From assembly GCA_963741615.1 (NCBI GenBank), contig CAVUIU010000025.1, forward strand, positions 124,001 through 188,000: DNA of 64,000 bases, read 5' to 3'. Shown piece by piece: positions 8,734 to 17,476 of the stretch. Position 1 is the first letter of the stretch. Each line of letters opens with the position of its first letter. This DNA comes from UBA9676 sp963741615. GTDB taxonomy: Bacteria > Actinomycetota > Actinomycetes > Streptosporangiales > Streptosporangiaceae. Below the pieces are notes generated by a model. The model did no database searches, was not told the origin of the DNA, and worked only from the letters and a program-made list of their open reading frames with translations. The position numbers and the translations under genes were made by a program.

Positions 8734-9201
8734 CTAGGGGGTGTCTGGCAGGCCGGTGATCAGCGGCAGATACGCGGCCAGGTCGGCCCGGGGGCCACTG
8801 GCCCGGATCTTCCCCGCGGCCACCGCCTGCGCCCAGCCGGTCCGGCCGGTCGCCAGCGAGACCCACGTCACCGGGTCGGTCTCGACCACATTCGGGGGGG
8901 TGCCCCGGGTGTGCCTGGGCCCTTCGATGCACTGCACCGCCGCATAGGGCGGCACCCGGACCTCGACCGCCCGGCCCGGCGCGCGGTCGGCGAGCACACC
9001 GAGCAGGAACGTCACGGCCGCCCGCAGTGCCTGCGGGCTGACGGCGCACCCGCCGCCCATCGCGGCGAGGACGGCGCGTACGCACTCCCGGGCGAGCGAG
9101 ACCGCATCGGAAGGCCCGGTCCAGCCGGGTTCTCCCAGGGCTGCGCGCTGCTCGTCCACGGCGGCGCGCAGCCGTTCGACCGCCATCGCCCGCGCTGGCA
9201 C
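8734..9201 (-). CDS. sterol carrier family (SCP2-like) protein
   Basis: A 155-residue protein translated from GTG 9201, placed 7 nt after a GAGGGGGG ribosome site. Longer versions of the frame run into purL sequence and are artefacts. The sequence has an N-terminal helical segment (VERLRAAVDEQRAALGEP) and the C-terminal block VETDPVTWVSLATGRTGWAQ, then an AGKIRASGPRADLAAYLPLI ending, typical of the actinobacterial 'sterol carrier family protein' related to the maleylpyruvate isomerase/MDMPI C-domain. It lies between purL and purF in many actinomycetes. Ligand and role are unknown. Confidence 0.82.
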   Translation of the reverse strand: MPARAMAVERLRAAVDEQRAALGEPGWTGPSDAVSLARECVRAVLAAMGGGCAVSPQALRAAVTFLLGVLADRAPGRAVEVRVPPYAAVQCIEGPRHTRGTPPNVVETDPVTWVSLATGRTGWAQAVAAGKIRASGPRADLAAYLPLITGLPDTP

Positions 9202-9211
9202 ACCGCCCCCC

Positions 9212-11467
9212 TCAGCCGAACAGGGCCGGCAGCACACCCTGGTGGGCGGCGGCGAGCTCAGCCAGCGGCACCGCGAAGCTGCCCACCACCTCCAGGCTGG
9301 TGCCGGCAACCGCGCCCAGCGGCGTGGCGGGGACGCCGTGCGCCGCGCACAGGCCGGCGAACTCGGCCTCCGACCCGGGATCCACCGCGACCACCACCCG
9401 TGCCGCCGACTCGCTGAACAGGAAGGTGAACGCGTCACCCGGCAGGCTCACCCGGCAGCCGTGCCCGCCGGCCAGGCAGGACTCCGCGAGTGCGACGGCG
9501 AGCCCGCCGTCGGAGACGTCGTGCGACGCCAGCAGCAAACCGGCTCGCGCGGCGTCAGCGAGCAGCGACGCGGCAGCCCGTTCCGCAGCCAGATCGACGG
9601 CGGGCGGCCGGCCACCGAGGTGACCGTGGGCCACCTGCGCCCATGCGGATCCCCCGAACTCGTCGCGGGTCGTGCCGAGCAGCACGACCTGCGCGCCCGG
9701 CCGGGAGAACCCCATCGATACCCGACGGCGCACGTCGTCCAGCACACCGAGCACCCCCACCACCGGGGTCGGGTGGATCGCCACCTCCCCGGTCTGGTTG
9801 TAGAAGCTCACGTTGCCGCCGGTCACCGGGATGCCCAGGAGGGCGCAGCCATCCGCGAGGCCCCGCACCGACTCGGTGAACTGCCACATGACCCCCGGAT
9901 CCTCCGGCGACCCGAAGTTCAGGCAGTTGGTGACGGCGACCGGGCGGGCACCGGTGGCGGCCACGTTCCGGTACGCCTCGGCCAGCGCGAGCTGCGCGCC
10001 GGCGTACGGGTCGAGCAGGCAGTACCGCCCGTTGCCGTCGGTGGCGAGCGCCACCCCGAGGCCGGTCAGCTCATCGACCCGGATGACGCCCGCGTCCTGC
10101 GGCATCGCGAGCACCGTGTCGCCCCGGACGTGCCGGTCGTACTGCTCGGTCACCCAGGTCTTGTCGGCCAGGCCCGGCGAGCGGAGCAGCGAGAGCAGCG
10201 TCACGCGCAGCTCCTCGCCGGTCCGCGGCCGCGGCAGCCTGGCCGGGTCGTCGGCGGCCAGCGCGTCCTGCCCGGCCTGGCCGGCCGGGCGGGCGGCGGG
10301 ACGGTCGTACAACGGGCCCTGGTCGGCGGCGGTCTCCGGCGCGATGTCCACGACCAGCTCGCCGTGCCAGGTCAGCTCGAGCCTGCCGGTGCCTGTCACC
10401 TCGCCGATCACCGTGGCCGGCACCTCCCAGCGGGCGCAGATGGCCAGGAAGCGGTCCACGTCGCCGGGCGCGGCGATGGCCATCATCCGTTCCTGCGACT
10501 CGCTCATGAGGATCTCGGCCGGGCCGAGCGAGGGATCGCGCAGCGGGACGGCGTCAAGCCGGGCCCGCATGCCGGCGCCGCCGTGCGCGGCGAGTTCGGC
10601 GGTCGCGCAGGAGATGCCGGCCGCGCCGAGGTCCTGCAGGCCGGCCACCAGCCCGGCCGCGCCCAGTTCCAGGCAGCACTCGACCAGCAGCTTCTCCATG
10701 AAGGGGTCACCGACCTGGACGCTGGGCCGCTTCGCGGCTTCTCCGCCGCCGAACGAGGCGCTCGCCAGGACCGAGGCGCCACCGATGCCGTCGGGCCCCG
10801 TCCTCGAGCCGAAGAGGATGACCTTGTTGCCCTCGCCCCTGGCGGCAGCGAGCTGCAGGTCCTGGTGCCGCATGACCCCCACGCACAGCGCGTTCACCAG
10901 CGGGTTGCCCGCGTAACAGGGATCGAAGGCCAGCTCGCCGCCGATATTGGGCAGGCCGAGACAGTTGCCGTAGAAGGAGATGCCGCCGACCACGCCGGGC
11001 AGCACCCGGGCGGTGTCGGGCGCGTCGGCGGGACCGAACCGCAGCGCGTCCATCACCGCCACCGGCCGGGCGCCCATGGCCAGGATGTCGCGGACGATCC
11101 CGCCGACGCCGGTGGCCGCGCCCTGGAACGGCTCCACGTACGACGGGTGGTTGTGTGACTCGATCTTGAAGGTGACCGCGTAGCCCTGGCCGATGTCCAC
11201 CACGCCCGCGTTCTGCCCGATGCCGGCCAGCAGCGCGTCGCTGGGCGGCGCCTTGTCGGCGAACTGGCGCAGGTGCAGGCGGGACGACTTGTAGGAGCAG
11301 TGCTCGCTCCACATGACCGAGTAGATGGCCAGCTCACAGTCGGTGGGCCGGCGGCCCAGCAGCTGACCGATCCGCTGGTACTCCTCGCCGGTCAGGCCCA
11401 GCTCGGCGTAGGGCTGCGGCCGGTCACCAGTGGCGGCGGCATGAGCGACCGTGTCCAGCTGGCTCAT
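9212..11467 (-). CDS. purL: phosphoribosylformylglycinamidine synthase, large subunit
   Basis: A 751-residue small-type PurL, the ATP-dependent synthetase subunit that works with PurQ (glutaminase) and PurS. MWSEHCSYKSSR near residue 52 holds the conserved catalytic His. ESHNHPSYVEPFQGAATGVG, LQDLGAAGISCATAE and the second-half block TNCLNFGSPEDPGVMWQF are all present. Its ATG overlaps the purQ stop by 4 nt. The small-type length agrees with the presence of separate purS and purQ genes here. Confidence 0.97.
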   Translation of the reverse strand: MSQLDTVAHAAATGDRPQPYAELGLTGEEYQRIGQLLGRRPTDCELAIYSVMWSEHCSYKSSRLHLRQFADKAPPSDALLAGIGQNAGVVDIGQGYAVTFKIESHNHPSYVEPFQGAATGVGGIVRDILAMGARPVAVMDALRFGPADAPDTARVLPGVVGGISFYGNCLGLPNIGGELAFDPCYAGNPLVNALCVGVMRHQDLQLAAARGEGNKVILFGSRTGPDGIGGASVLASASFGGGEAAKRPSVQVGDPFMEKLLVECCLELGAAGLVAGLQDLGAAGISCATAELAAHGGAGMRARLDAVPLRDPSLGPAEILMSESQERMMAIAAPGDVDRFLAICARWEVPATVIGEVTGTGRLELTWHGELVVDIAPETAADQGPLYDRPAARPAGQAGQDALAADDPARLPRPRTGEELRVTLLSLLRSPGLADKTWVTEQYDRHVRGDTVLAMPQDAGVIRVDELTGLGVALATDGNGRYCLLDPYAGAQLALAEAYRNVAATGARPVAVTNCLNFGSPEDPGVMWQFTESVRGLADGCALLGIPVTGGNVSFYNQTGEVAIHPTPVVGVLGVLDDVRRRVSMGFSRPGAQVVLLGTTRDEFGGSAWAQVAHGHLGGRPPAVDLAAERAAASLLADAARAGLLLASHDVSDGGLAVALAESCLAGGHGCRVSLPGDAFTFLFSESAARVVVAVDPGSEAEFAGLCAAHGVPATPLGAVAGTSLEVVGSFAVPLAELAAAHQGVLPALFG

Positions 11468-12144
11468 GCCGTGACCTCCAGCTGACCCACCACCGAGGTG
11501 AAGAACCCCAGCCCGTCGCTGCCCGGCCCGGTCAGCGGGTCGATCGCGTGCTCGGGGTGGGGCATGAGCCCGACCACGTTCCCCGCCTCATTCCGGACGC
11601 CGGCGATCTCGCGCGCGGAGCCGTTCGGGTTGCCACCGCAGTACCTGGCCACAACCTGCCCGTCTGCCTCCAGCCGGTCCAGATCCGCCTCGTCGGCGAC
11701 ATAGGCGCCCTCGCCGCTCTTCAGGACCAGCGTGACCTCCTGGCCGCTGGCGTAGTCGCCGGTCCACGGCGTGCCGGTCTCGTCGATCCGCACCCGCAGG
11801 CGGCGGTCGATGAACCGCAGCCCGCTGTTGCGGACCAGGGCGCCGGGCAGCAGGTGCGCCTCGCACAGGATCTGGAAACCGTTGCAGATCCCCAGCACCG
11901 GCAGGCCCGCCCTGGCGGCGGGCACCAGGTCCGCCATGATCGGGGCGAACCGCGCGATGGCACCGCACCGCAGGTAGTCCCCGTAGGAGAAGCCCCCCGG
12001 CAGGATCACCGCGTCCACACCGCGCAGCCCGCGGTCGCCGTGCCAGAGCTGGACCGCGTCCCCGCCGGCCCTGCTGACCGCACGGGCCGCATCGCGGTCG
12101 TCGAGCGAGCCAGGGAAGGTCACGATTCCCACGCGGGCTGTCAT
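11464..12144 (-). CDS. purQ: phosphoribosylformylglycinamidine synthase, glutaminase subunit
   Basis: A 226-residue class I glutamine amidotransferase that supplies ammonia to PurL. The nucleophile is in LGICNGFQIL, and the His/Glu pair lies in MPHPEHAIDP near the C-terminus. The N-terminus VGIVTFPGSLDDRDAARAV is diagnostic. It is coupled to purL by an ATGA-type overlap. Unusually, the next gene upstream on the same strand is not purS but an ATP-binding anti-sigma-like protein. Confidence 0.96.
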   Translation of the reverse strand: MTARVGIVTFPGSLDDRDAARAVSRAGGDAVQLWHGDRGLRGVDAVILPGGFSYGDYLRCGAIARFAPIMADLVPAARAGLPVLGICNGFQILCEAHLLPGALVRNSGLRFIDRRLRVRIDETGTPWTGDYASGQEVTLVLKSGEGAYVADEADLDRLEADGQVVARYCGGNPNGSAREIAGVRNEAGNVVGLMPHPEHAIDPLTGPGSDGLGFFTSVVGQLEVTA

Positions 12145-12177
12145 GAGCGGCAGGCTACAGGGCTGCCCTGCCTGGCC

Positions 12178-12768
12178 CTACCCCGCGTCGCGAAGCTGTT
12201 CCTCCGGCAGCCGGGCCAGCGGCGCATCGTTGCGCCAGGCAATCTGCTTCTGCAGCGATACCACCGTGGCGCTCTCCGGGCCACGGCTCAGGGTCACGTC
12301 GTCCACACACGCCTGCATGATGGCAAGACCGCGCCCCGACTCGGGCAGCGTGGTGATCGTCTCATCCGATGCCAGTGCCCCGTCAGGGATGACCCGCCCG
12401 GCCGGGCGCCGGGAACGGCGCAGCGTCACCGGCCGTGGCACCCGGCGGCGCAGCCGCGCGGCCGTGGGCGAAGGCAGCACCCCGCGCCGCAGCCGCATGC
12501 CGGTCAGCAGCCCGGGATGGAACCTGCGGCCGCTGTTCACCACCTGCACCAGGCAGCCGCCGCTGCCCACGCTGGCCAGCACCTCATAGCGCTTGCCGGG
12601 GCCACCGTGCCGGACCACGTTGGAGCACGCCTCGGTCACCGCGAGCAGGAGGTCGGCCACGCCATCGTCATCGGCACCCAGGCCCCGCAGCGTGTCGCCA
12701 AGCACATGGCGCATCACCGGCACGCTGAGTGCCTCGCGGGGGAACACCAGGCAGAACTTAACGTCCAC
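12178..12768 (-). CDS. anti-sigma-type ATP-binding protein (HATPase_c)
   Basis: A 196-residue protein. GTG 12768 is preferred because GAGGAG lies 6-7 nt before it; the upstream ATGs have no such site. The N-box appears as LLLAVTEACSNVVRHGGPGK and a late G-box as ESGRGLAIMQACVDDV, the order found in RsbW/SpoIIAB-like kinases that phosphorylate anti-sigma-factor antagonists. Between them lies an unusually long, Arg/Pro-rich insertion of about 60 residues (around 85-145). It lies between purS and purQ, 33 nt from purQ, so it may be cotranscribed. Its partner sigma factor or antagonist is not visible here. Confidence 0.8.
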   Translation of the reverse strand: MDVKFCLVFPREALSVPVMRHVLGDTLRGLGADDDGVADLLLAVTEACSNVVRHGGPGKRYEVLASVGSGGCLVQVVNSGRRFHPGLLTGMRLRRGVLPSPTAARLRRRVPRPVTLRRSRRPAGRVIPDGALASDETITTLPESGRGLAIMQACVDDVTLSRGPESATVVSLQKQIAWRNDAPLARLPEEQLRDAG

Positions 12769-12841
12769 GGTCGGCTCCTCGGCACATCTCATCCGAGTAC
12801 GCATCCGGTCCTGTTCACTGCCTCCACCGTTTCACGCTAGC

Positions 12842-12851
12842 CACTTAAGTG
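12842..12851. promoter_or_regulatory. CACTTAAGTG palindrome upstream of the ATPase gene
   Basis: A perfect 10-bp palindrome in the short AT-richer gap between purS and the ATP-binding protein gene, about 75 bp before the latter's GTG. It may mark a separate promoter or operator for the ATPase gene. Evidence is the symmetry alone. Confidence 0.25.
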
Positions 12852-12927
12852 CTTTCCCCGTCATGGCCGTGATAATCGTCAACCCGGGTATCACCATGGT
12901 GACGCAGCGAGACGAACGCGCGCTGAA

Positions 12928-13170
12928 TCAGCCTTCGCGCAAGGTGAATTCCTCGATCACCGGGTTAGCGAGCAATTCACCTGCTAGTTCACTCATGCGC
13001 GGCAAGAGCGTCTGGCCTGCTGTTCCCGAAAGTTCCACCTCGAACCGCTTCCCCTGGCGAACGGCAAGCACGTCACCGTATCCGAGCCGCTGGGCGGCCC
13101 GCGAGATGGCTTCCCCCTGCGGGTCGTGAATCTCCGGCTTGAGCATGACCTCGACGATGATTCGGGCCAC
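12928..13170 (-). CDS. purS: phosphoribosylformylglycinamidine synthase, PurS subunit
   Basis: An 80-residue bridging subunit of the FGAM synthase complex. GTG 13170 gives the expected N-terminus (M)ARIIVEVMLKPEIHDPQGEA; upstream in-frame ATG and GTG codons would add non-family sequence. AGGAAAGGCGGGAC serves as the ribosome region. RLGYGDVLAVRQGKRFEVEL and the acidic helix near the end are typical. It is separated from purQ by the ATP-binding protein gene, which is unlike the compact purSQL order I expect. Confidence 0.95.
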   Translation of the reverse strand: MARIIVEVMLKPEIHDPQGEAISRAAQRLGYGDVLAVRQGKRFEVELSGTAGQTLLPRMSELAGELLANPVIEEFTLREG

Positions 13171-13465
13171 TGTCCCGCCTTTCCTCGATCCTGGCACCGG
13201 GCACGCAGCGTACGCGACGTGATGCCACTCGTGGGCACCCGGACAGGTGGGAACCATGTGTTCGCCGAGACGACCCCTGGTCTGTCACGATGGCGGTAGT
13301 GCCGGTTCGCCGGACCTCCCGACCGGAGGTGGGCGGACAGGCATTGACTGGACCCCTCGGGGTACACGGCGCGTAACAGCAAACCCGTGCTGTCGCGGCG
13401 AAACGAGACTGACGACGGCTGGTCACGGAGATCCTGGGACCAGCCCCTAGCGCAAGGAGTGGCAC

Positions 13466-14620
13466 GTGGCCGTCGAAGCCGACGGTGCGGTCACCGCACC
13501 GGGACAGGGAAGCCTGGACGGGCAGCCCAATTCTCCAGCGGAGCTCATCCAGCTCCTCACACCCGAGGGCGAACGGGTGGACCATCCCGCCTACCCCCTC
13601 GACCTGACCGCCGACGAGGTCAAAGCCCTCTACCGCGACCTGGTCATCGTCCGGAGGATCGACACCGAGGCGATCTCGCTGCAGCGCCAGGGCGAGATCG
13701 GCATCTGGGCCTCCCTGCTTGGCCAGGAGGCGGCGCAGGTCGGCTCCGGCCGGGCACTGGGCCCGCGCGACATGGCCTTCCCCACCTACCGCGAGCACGG
13801 CGTCGCGTGGTGCCGGGGCCTCGACCCGACCAAGCTGCTGGAGCTGTTCCGCGGGGTCAGCCACGGTGGCTGGGACCCCGCTGAGCACTACTTCCACCTC
13901 TACACGATCGTCATCGGAGCCCAGGCCCTGCACGCCACCGGCTACGCCATGGGCATCCAGCGGGACGGCCTGGTCGGCGAGAACGGCGAGGCCGCGATCG
14001 CCTACTTCGGCGACGGCGCCACCAGCCAGGGAGACGTGAACGAGGCGTTCATCTGGGCGTCGGTGTTCAACGCCCCGGTGGTGTTCTTCTGCCAGAACAA
14101 TCAGTGGGCCATCTCCGAGCCGCTGGAGCGGCAGAGCCGCATCCCGCTGTACCAGCGGGCGAGCGGTTTCGGCTTCCCGGGACTGCGGGTGGACGGCAAC
14201 GACGTGTTCGCCTGCCTGGCGGTCACCAGGAAGGCCCTGCAGGCGGCGCGCGACGGCCAGGGGCCGACCCTGATCGAGGCCTACACCTACCGGATGGGGG
14301 CGCACACCACCACCGACGACCCCACCCGCTACCGGCTCGCCAGCGAGCTCGAGGCGTGGAAACTGAAGGACCCGCTGGAGCGGGTGAAGGCCTACCTCGT
14401 CCGCACCGGGTCCGCCGACGCGGCCTTCTTCGAGGACGTCGACGAGGAGGCCACCCGGGTCGGCCGCCACGTCCGGCGGGCATGCCTGGAGATGCCCGAC
14501 CCGGCACCGCTGGCGATGTTCGAGAACGTGTACGCCGAGCCGACCGCGCTGCTGCGCGAGGAGCGCGAATCCTATGCCACCTACCTGGACTCCTTCGTGA
14601 GCGAGGAGGCGGCGCGATGA
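13466..14620 (+). CDS. 2-oxoacid dehydrogenase E1 component, alpha subunit
   Basis: A 384-residue thiamine-diphosphate enzyme subunit that decarboxylates 2-oxo acids, probably branched-chain ones given the neighbourhood, though pyruvate cannot be excluded. The ThDP/Mg motif is AIAYFGDGATSQGDVNEAFI, ending at NNQWAIS. The phosphorylatable-loop region YRMGAHTTTDDPTRYR is present. It starts at GTG 13466 after a clear AAGGAG. The stop overlaps the E1beta ATG, so the subunits are coupled. Confidence 0.93.
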   Translation: MAVEADGAVTAPGQGSLDGQPNSPAELIQLLTPEGERVDHPAYPLDLTADEVKALYRDLVIVRRIDTEAISLQRQGEIGIWASLLGQEAAQVGSGRALGPRDMAFPTYREHGVAWCRGLDPTKLLELFRGVSHGGWDPAEHYFHLYTIVIGAQALHATGYAMGIQRDGLVGENGEAAIAYFGDGATSQGDVNEAFIWASVFNAPVVFFCQNNQWAISEPLERQSRIPLYQRASGFGFPGLRVDGNDVFACLAVTRKALQAARDGQGPTLIEAYTYRMGAHTTTDDPTRYRLASELEAWKLKDPLERVKAYLVRTGSADAAFFEDVDEEATRVGRHVRRACLEMPDPAPLAMFENVYAEPTALLREERESYATYLDSFVSEEAAR

Positions 14621-15600
14621 CCACGCTGACCCTGTCGAAGGCTCTCAACGAGGGCCTGCGCAAGGCGCTGGAGGACGACCCCAAGGTGCTCGTCATGGGC
14701 GAGGACGTCGGCAAGCTGGGCGGCGTCTTCCGGGTCACCGACGGCTTGCAGAAGGACTTCGGCGAGGCGCGGGTGGTGGACACCCCGCTCGCCGAGTCGG
14801 GCATCGTCGGCACCGCGATCGGCCTGGCCCTGCGTGGCTACCGGCCGGTCTGCGAGATCCAGTTCGACGGCTTCGTGTTCCCCGCGTTCGACCAGATCGT
14901 CAGCCAGCTGGCGAAGATGCGGCTGAGGTCGCAGGGCCAGGTCGCGATGCCCGTGGTGATCAGGATCCCGTTCGGCGGCGGGATCGGGGCGGTGGAGCAC
15001 CACAGCGAGTCGCCGGAGGCCCTGTTCGCGCATGTCGCCGGGCTGCGCGTGGTCGCCTGCTCCGGGCCCGCGGACGCCTACACCATGATCCAGCAATCGG
15101 TCCGCTGCGACGATCCGGTGATCTTCTTCGAGCCCAAGCGCCGGTACTGGGACAAGGCGGAGGTGGACACCGCGGGCGCGCTGGCCGACGCCATGCCCCT
15201 GGAGGCGGCCAGGACCGTCACCGAGGGCACCGACGCGACCGTGCTCACGTACGGGCCCCTGGTCAGGACCTGCGTGGAAGCCGCGGTAGCGGCCCGGGAA
15301 GAAGGCCGGGCGCTGGAAGTGATCGACCTGCGCTCGCTGTCCCCACTCGACCTGCCCACCATCGTCGGCTCGGTCCGCCGGACCGGGCGGTGTGTGGTGG
15401 TGCACGAGGCACCGGTCACCGGGGGCCTCGGCGCCGAGATCGCCGCCCGGGTCACCCAGGAGTGCTTCTACCAGCTCGAGGCCCCGGTGCTGCGGGCCTG
15501 CGGGTTCTCCACCCCCTATCCCCCGTCCCGGATCGAGGAGCATTACCTGCCGGACCTGGACCGGGTGCTGGACACCGTCGACCGCACGTTCGCGTACTGA
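14617..15600 (+). CDS. 2-oxoacid dehydrogenase E1 component, beta subunit
   Basis: A 327-residue E1beta. The start at 14617 is chosen because it overlaps the E1alpha stop (ATGA) and gives the standard N-terminus MTTLTLSKALNEGLRKAL. MGEDVGKLGGVFRVTDGL, ETPLAESG-type VVDTPLAESGIVGTAIGLAL and VRIPFGGG-type VIRIPFGGGIGAVEHHSES match family blocks; VVHEAPVTGGLGAEIAARV is the C-terminal transketolase domain. It pairs with the E1alpha upstream and the E2 downstream. Confidence 0.94.
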   Translation: MTTLTLSKALNEGLRKALEDDPKVLVMGEDVGKLGGVFRVTDGLQKDFGEARVVDTPLAESGIVGTAIGLALRGYRPVCEIQFDGFVFPAFDQIVSQLAKMRLRSQGQVAMPVVIRIPFGGGIGAVEHHSESPEALFAHVAGLRVVACSGPADAYTMIQQSVRCDDPVIFFEPKRRYWDKAEVDTAGALADAMPLEAARTVTEGTDATVLTYGPLVRTCVEAAVAAREEGRALEVIDLRSLSPLDLPTIVGSVRRTGRCVVVHEAPVTGGLGAEIAARVTQECFYQLEAPVLRACGFSTPYPPSRIEEHYLPDLDRVLDTVDRTFAY

Positions 15601-15610
15601 GAGGGCCACG

Positions 15611-17101
15611 ATGTCTGAGGTGAAGCAGTTCAAGCTGCCGGACGTCGGGGAGGGGCTGACCGAGGCCGACATCGTCGCCTGGCACGTCTCGCCTGGGGAC
15701 CGGGTGGTGCTGAACCAGGTGATCGTCGAGATCGAGACCGCGAAGGCGGTGGTGGAGCTGCCGTCGCCGTACGAGGGGGTGGTGACGGGGCTGCTCGTGG
15801 ACGAGGGGGCGACCGTGGATGTGGGGACGCCCATTATCGCGGTCGACGTCTCCGACGGTGCGGCTGAGGGGGCGGGTGGGGGTGAGCGCCCGGCCACCAC
15901 CGACACATCCGCCACCAGCACGCCCGACATCGGCATCCCCGCCATCTCCACGCCCGCCGGGGCCGGGTCTCCGTTGCAGGTGGCCTTTGAGCCGGGGATC
16001 CATGGGAGCCCGGCGCCCAAGATCGAGCGGCAGGCCGTGCTGGTGGGGTACGGGGTGAAGCTCGGGACGACGAAGCGGCGGCAGCGGAAGGGGGGTGCGG
16101 CGAGACCTGGTTCCGATGGTGGGCCTTCTGCCGGGTCTGCCGGGGCTGCCGGGGGGGCGGCACCGGGTGCCGCGCCCGAGCCGTCACCGGCAGCGGGCCC
16201 TGATGCGGAGGGGAACGGGCGGCCGGCTGCCAAGCCGCCGGTGCGGAAGCTGGCGAAGGACCTTGGTGTCGATCTTGCGGGGCTGGCGGGGACCGGGCCC
16301 GGCGGGACCATCACCCGGGACGACGTGCAGGCCGCGGTGGAGGGGGTCGGCGCGCCGACGGCGGACGGGCCGGCGGCCCGGGCAGCCGGGCTGTCCGCCC
16401 AGCGGGAGGAGCGGATCGCGGTCAGGGGGGTGCGCAAGCATACGGCGGCGGCGGTCACCGGGAGCGCCTTCAGCGCTCCGCATGTGACCGAGTTCCTGCA
16501 GGTGGACGTGACAGCCACGATGGATGCGGTGCGCAGGTTGCGGGACCTGCCGGAGTTCGCTGACCTGCGGCCCTCTCCGCTGCTGATGGTGGCGAAGGCG
16601 CTGCTGCTGGCCGTCGCGCGGCACCCGATGATCAACTCCTCCTGGGACGAGGACGCGCAGGAGATCGTGGTCAAGCACTATGTGAACCTGGGCATCGCCG
16701 CCGCCACCGAGCGGGGGCTGATCGTGCCGAACATCAAGGAGGCCCACACGCTGTCCCTGCCCGGGCTCGCCGACGCGCTCGCGGAGCTGACCAGGACCGC
16801 GCGGGAAGGCAGGGCCCAGCCCGCCGACCTGGCCGGCGGCACGATCACGATCACCAACGTGGGCGTGTTCGGGGTGGACGCCGGGACACCCATCCTGACG
16901 CCGGGTGAAGCCGCGATCCTTGCGTTCGGCCAAGTGAGACAGGCACCGTGGGTGCATGAAGGGGAACTGGCCGTGCGCCAGGTGACCACGCTCTCGTTCT
17001 CCTTCGATCACCGCATCGTGGACGGTGACCTCGGATCGGCGGTCCTGCGCGACGTCGGGGCGATGCTGGCCGACCCGGTGCGGATGCTGGCCTGGTGCTG
17101 A
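15611..17101 (+). CDS. dihydrolipoamide acyltransferase (E2)
   Basis: A 496-residue E2. The lipoyl domain is at 1-80 with the lipoylated Lys45 in IETAKAVVEL. A long variable Ala/Gly/Pro linker follows. The E3-binding domain is VRKLAKDLGVDLAGLAGTGP near 215-250, and the catalytic acyltransferase domain carries SFSFDHRIVDGDLGSAVL with the His-x3-Asp-Gly active site. It has one lipoyl domain only. It starts 10 nt after the E1beta stop. No E3 (lipoamide dehydrogenase) gene is in the window, so one must be supplied from elsewhere. Substrate is inferred as branched-chain from context. Confidence 0.93.
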   Translation: MSEVKQFKLPDVGEGLTEADIVAWHVSPGDRVVLNQVIVEIETAKAVVELPSPYEGVVTGLLVDEGATVDVGTPIIAVDVSDGAAEGAGGGERPATTDTSATSTPDIGIPAISTPAGAGSPLQVAFEPGIHGSPAPKIERQAVLVGYGVKLGTTKRRQRKGGAARPGSDGGPSAGSAGAAGGAAPGAAPEPSPAAGPDAEGNGRPAAKPPVRKLAKDLGVDLAGLAGTGPGGTITRDDVQAAVEGVGAPTADGPAARAAGLSAQREERIAVRGVRKHTAAAVTGSAFSAPHVTEFLQVDVTATMDAVRRLRDLPEFADLRPSPLLMVAKALLLAVARHPMINSSWDEDAQEIVVKHYVNLGIAAATERGLIVPNIKEAHTLSLPGLADALAELTRTAREGRAQPADLAGGTITITNVGVFGVDAGTPILTPGEAAILAFGQVRQAPWVHEGELAVRQVTTLSFSFDHRIVDGDLGSAVLRDVGAMLADPVRMLAWC

Positions 17102-17120
17102 GCTGAGAGAAGGGACGGCC

Positions 17121-17414
17121 ATGTTCCGGCATGTGGTGCTGTTCAACTGGACCGATGACGCGACCGAGGTGCAAAAGCATGCTCTCGCGGGCGAACTGCG
17201 CAAACTGCCCACGATGATCGACGAGATCCGGCTGTACCACGTCGGGTTCGACGCCGGGATCAACCCGGGCAATTGCGACTTCGCGGTCGTGGCCGACTTC
17301 GACGACGCGGACGGCTACCTCGCCTACCGTGACCATCCGGTCCACCGGAAGGTGGTCGAGCACTACGTCAACCCGATCGTGGCCCGGCGCTCCGCGGTCC
17401 AGTACCAGGTCTGA
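17121..17414 (+). CDS. Dabb (stress-responsive A/B barrel) protein
   Basis: A 97-residue ferredoxin-like alpha/beta barrel protein beginning MFRHVVLFNWTDDATEVQKH, with FAVVADFDDADGYLAYRDHP VHRKV (split for length) in the second half, the classic Dabb pattern. It follows E2 by 19 nt with GAGAAGGGA as ribosome site, so it is probably the last gene of the 2-oxoacid dehydrogenase operon. Family members include small dimeric enzymes and proteins of unknown function; no substrate is proposed. Confidence 0.88.
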   Translation: MFRHVVLFNWTDDATEVQKHALAGELRKLPTMIDEIRLYHVGFDAGINPGNCDFAVVADFDDADGYLAYRDHPVHRKVVEHYVNPIVARRSAVQYQV

Positions 17415-17476
17415 CCGGCCGGGAGCCGGGCTCGCCGGGCCGGCACCCGCGCCGCCGGTGCCGGCCGGGGCCGGTC
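17413..17476. terminator. bidirectional GC-rich hairpin between convergent genes
   Basis: GACCGGCC (17413-17420) can pair with GGCCGGTC (17469-17476). Inside this, GCCGGCACC (17439-17447) pairs perfectly with GGTGCCGGC (17457-17465) across a 9-nt loop. The structure spans the stops of the Dabb gene (+) and the acyl-CoA dehydrogenase (-), as expected for a shared terminator. No U-tract is present, which is common in actinomycetes. Confidence 0.65.

Noticed and set aside
9242..11158. Long plus-strand frame opposite purL
   Set aside because: Shadow of purL caused by high third-position GC; the composition is dominated by Arg, Gly and His.
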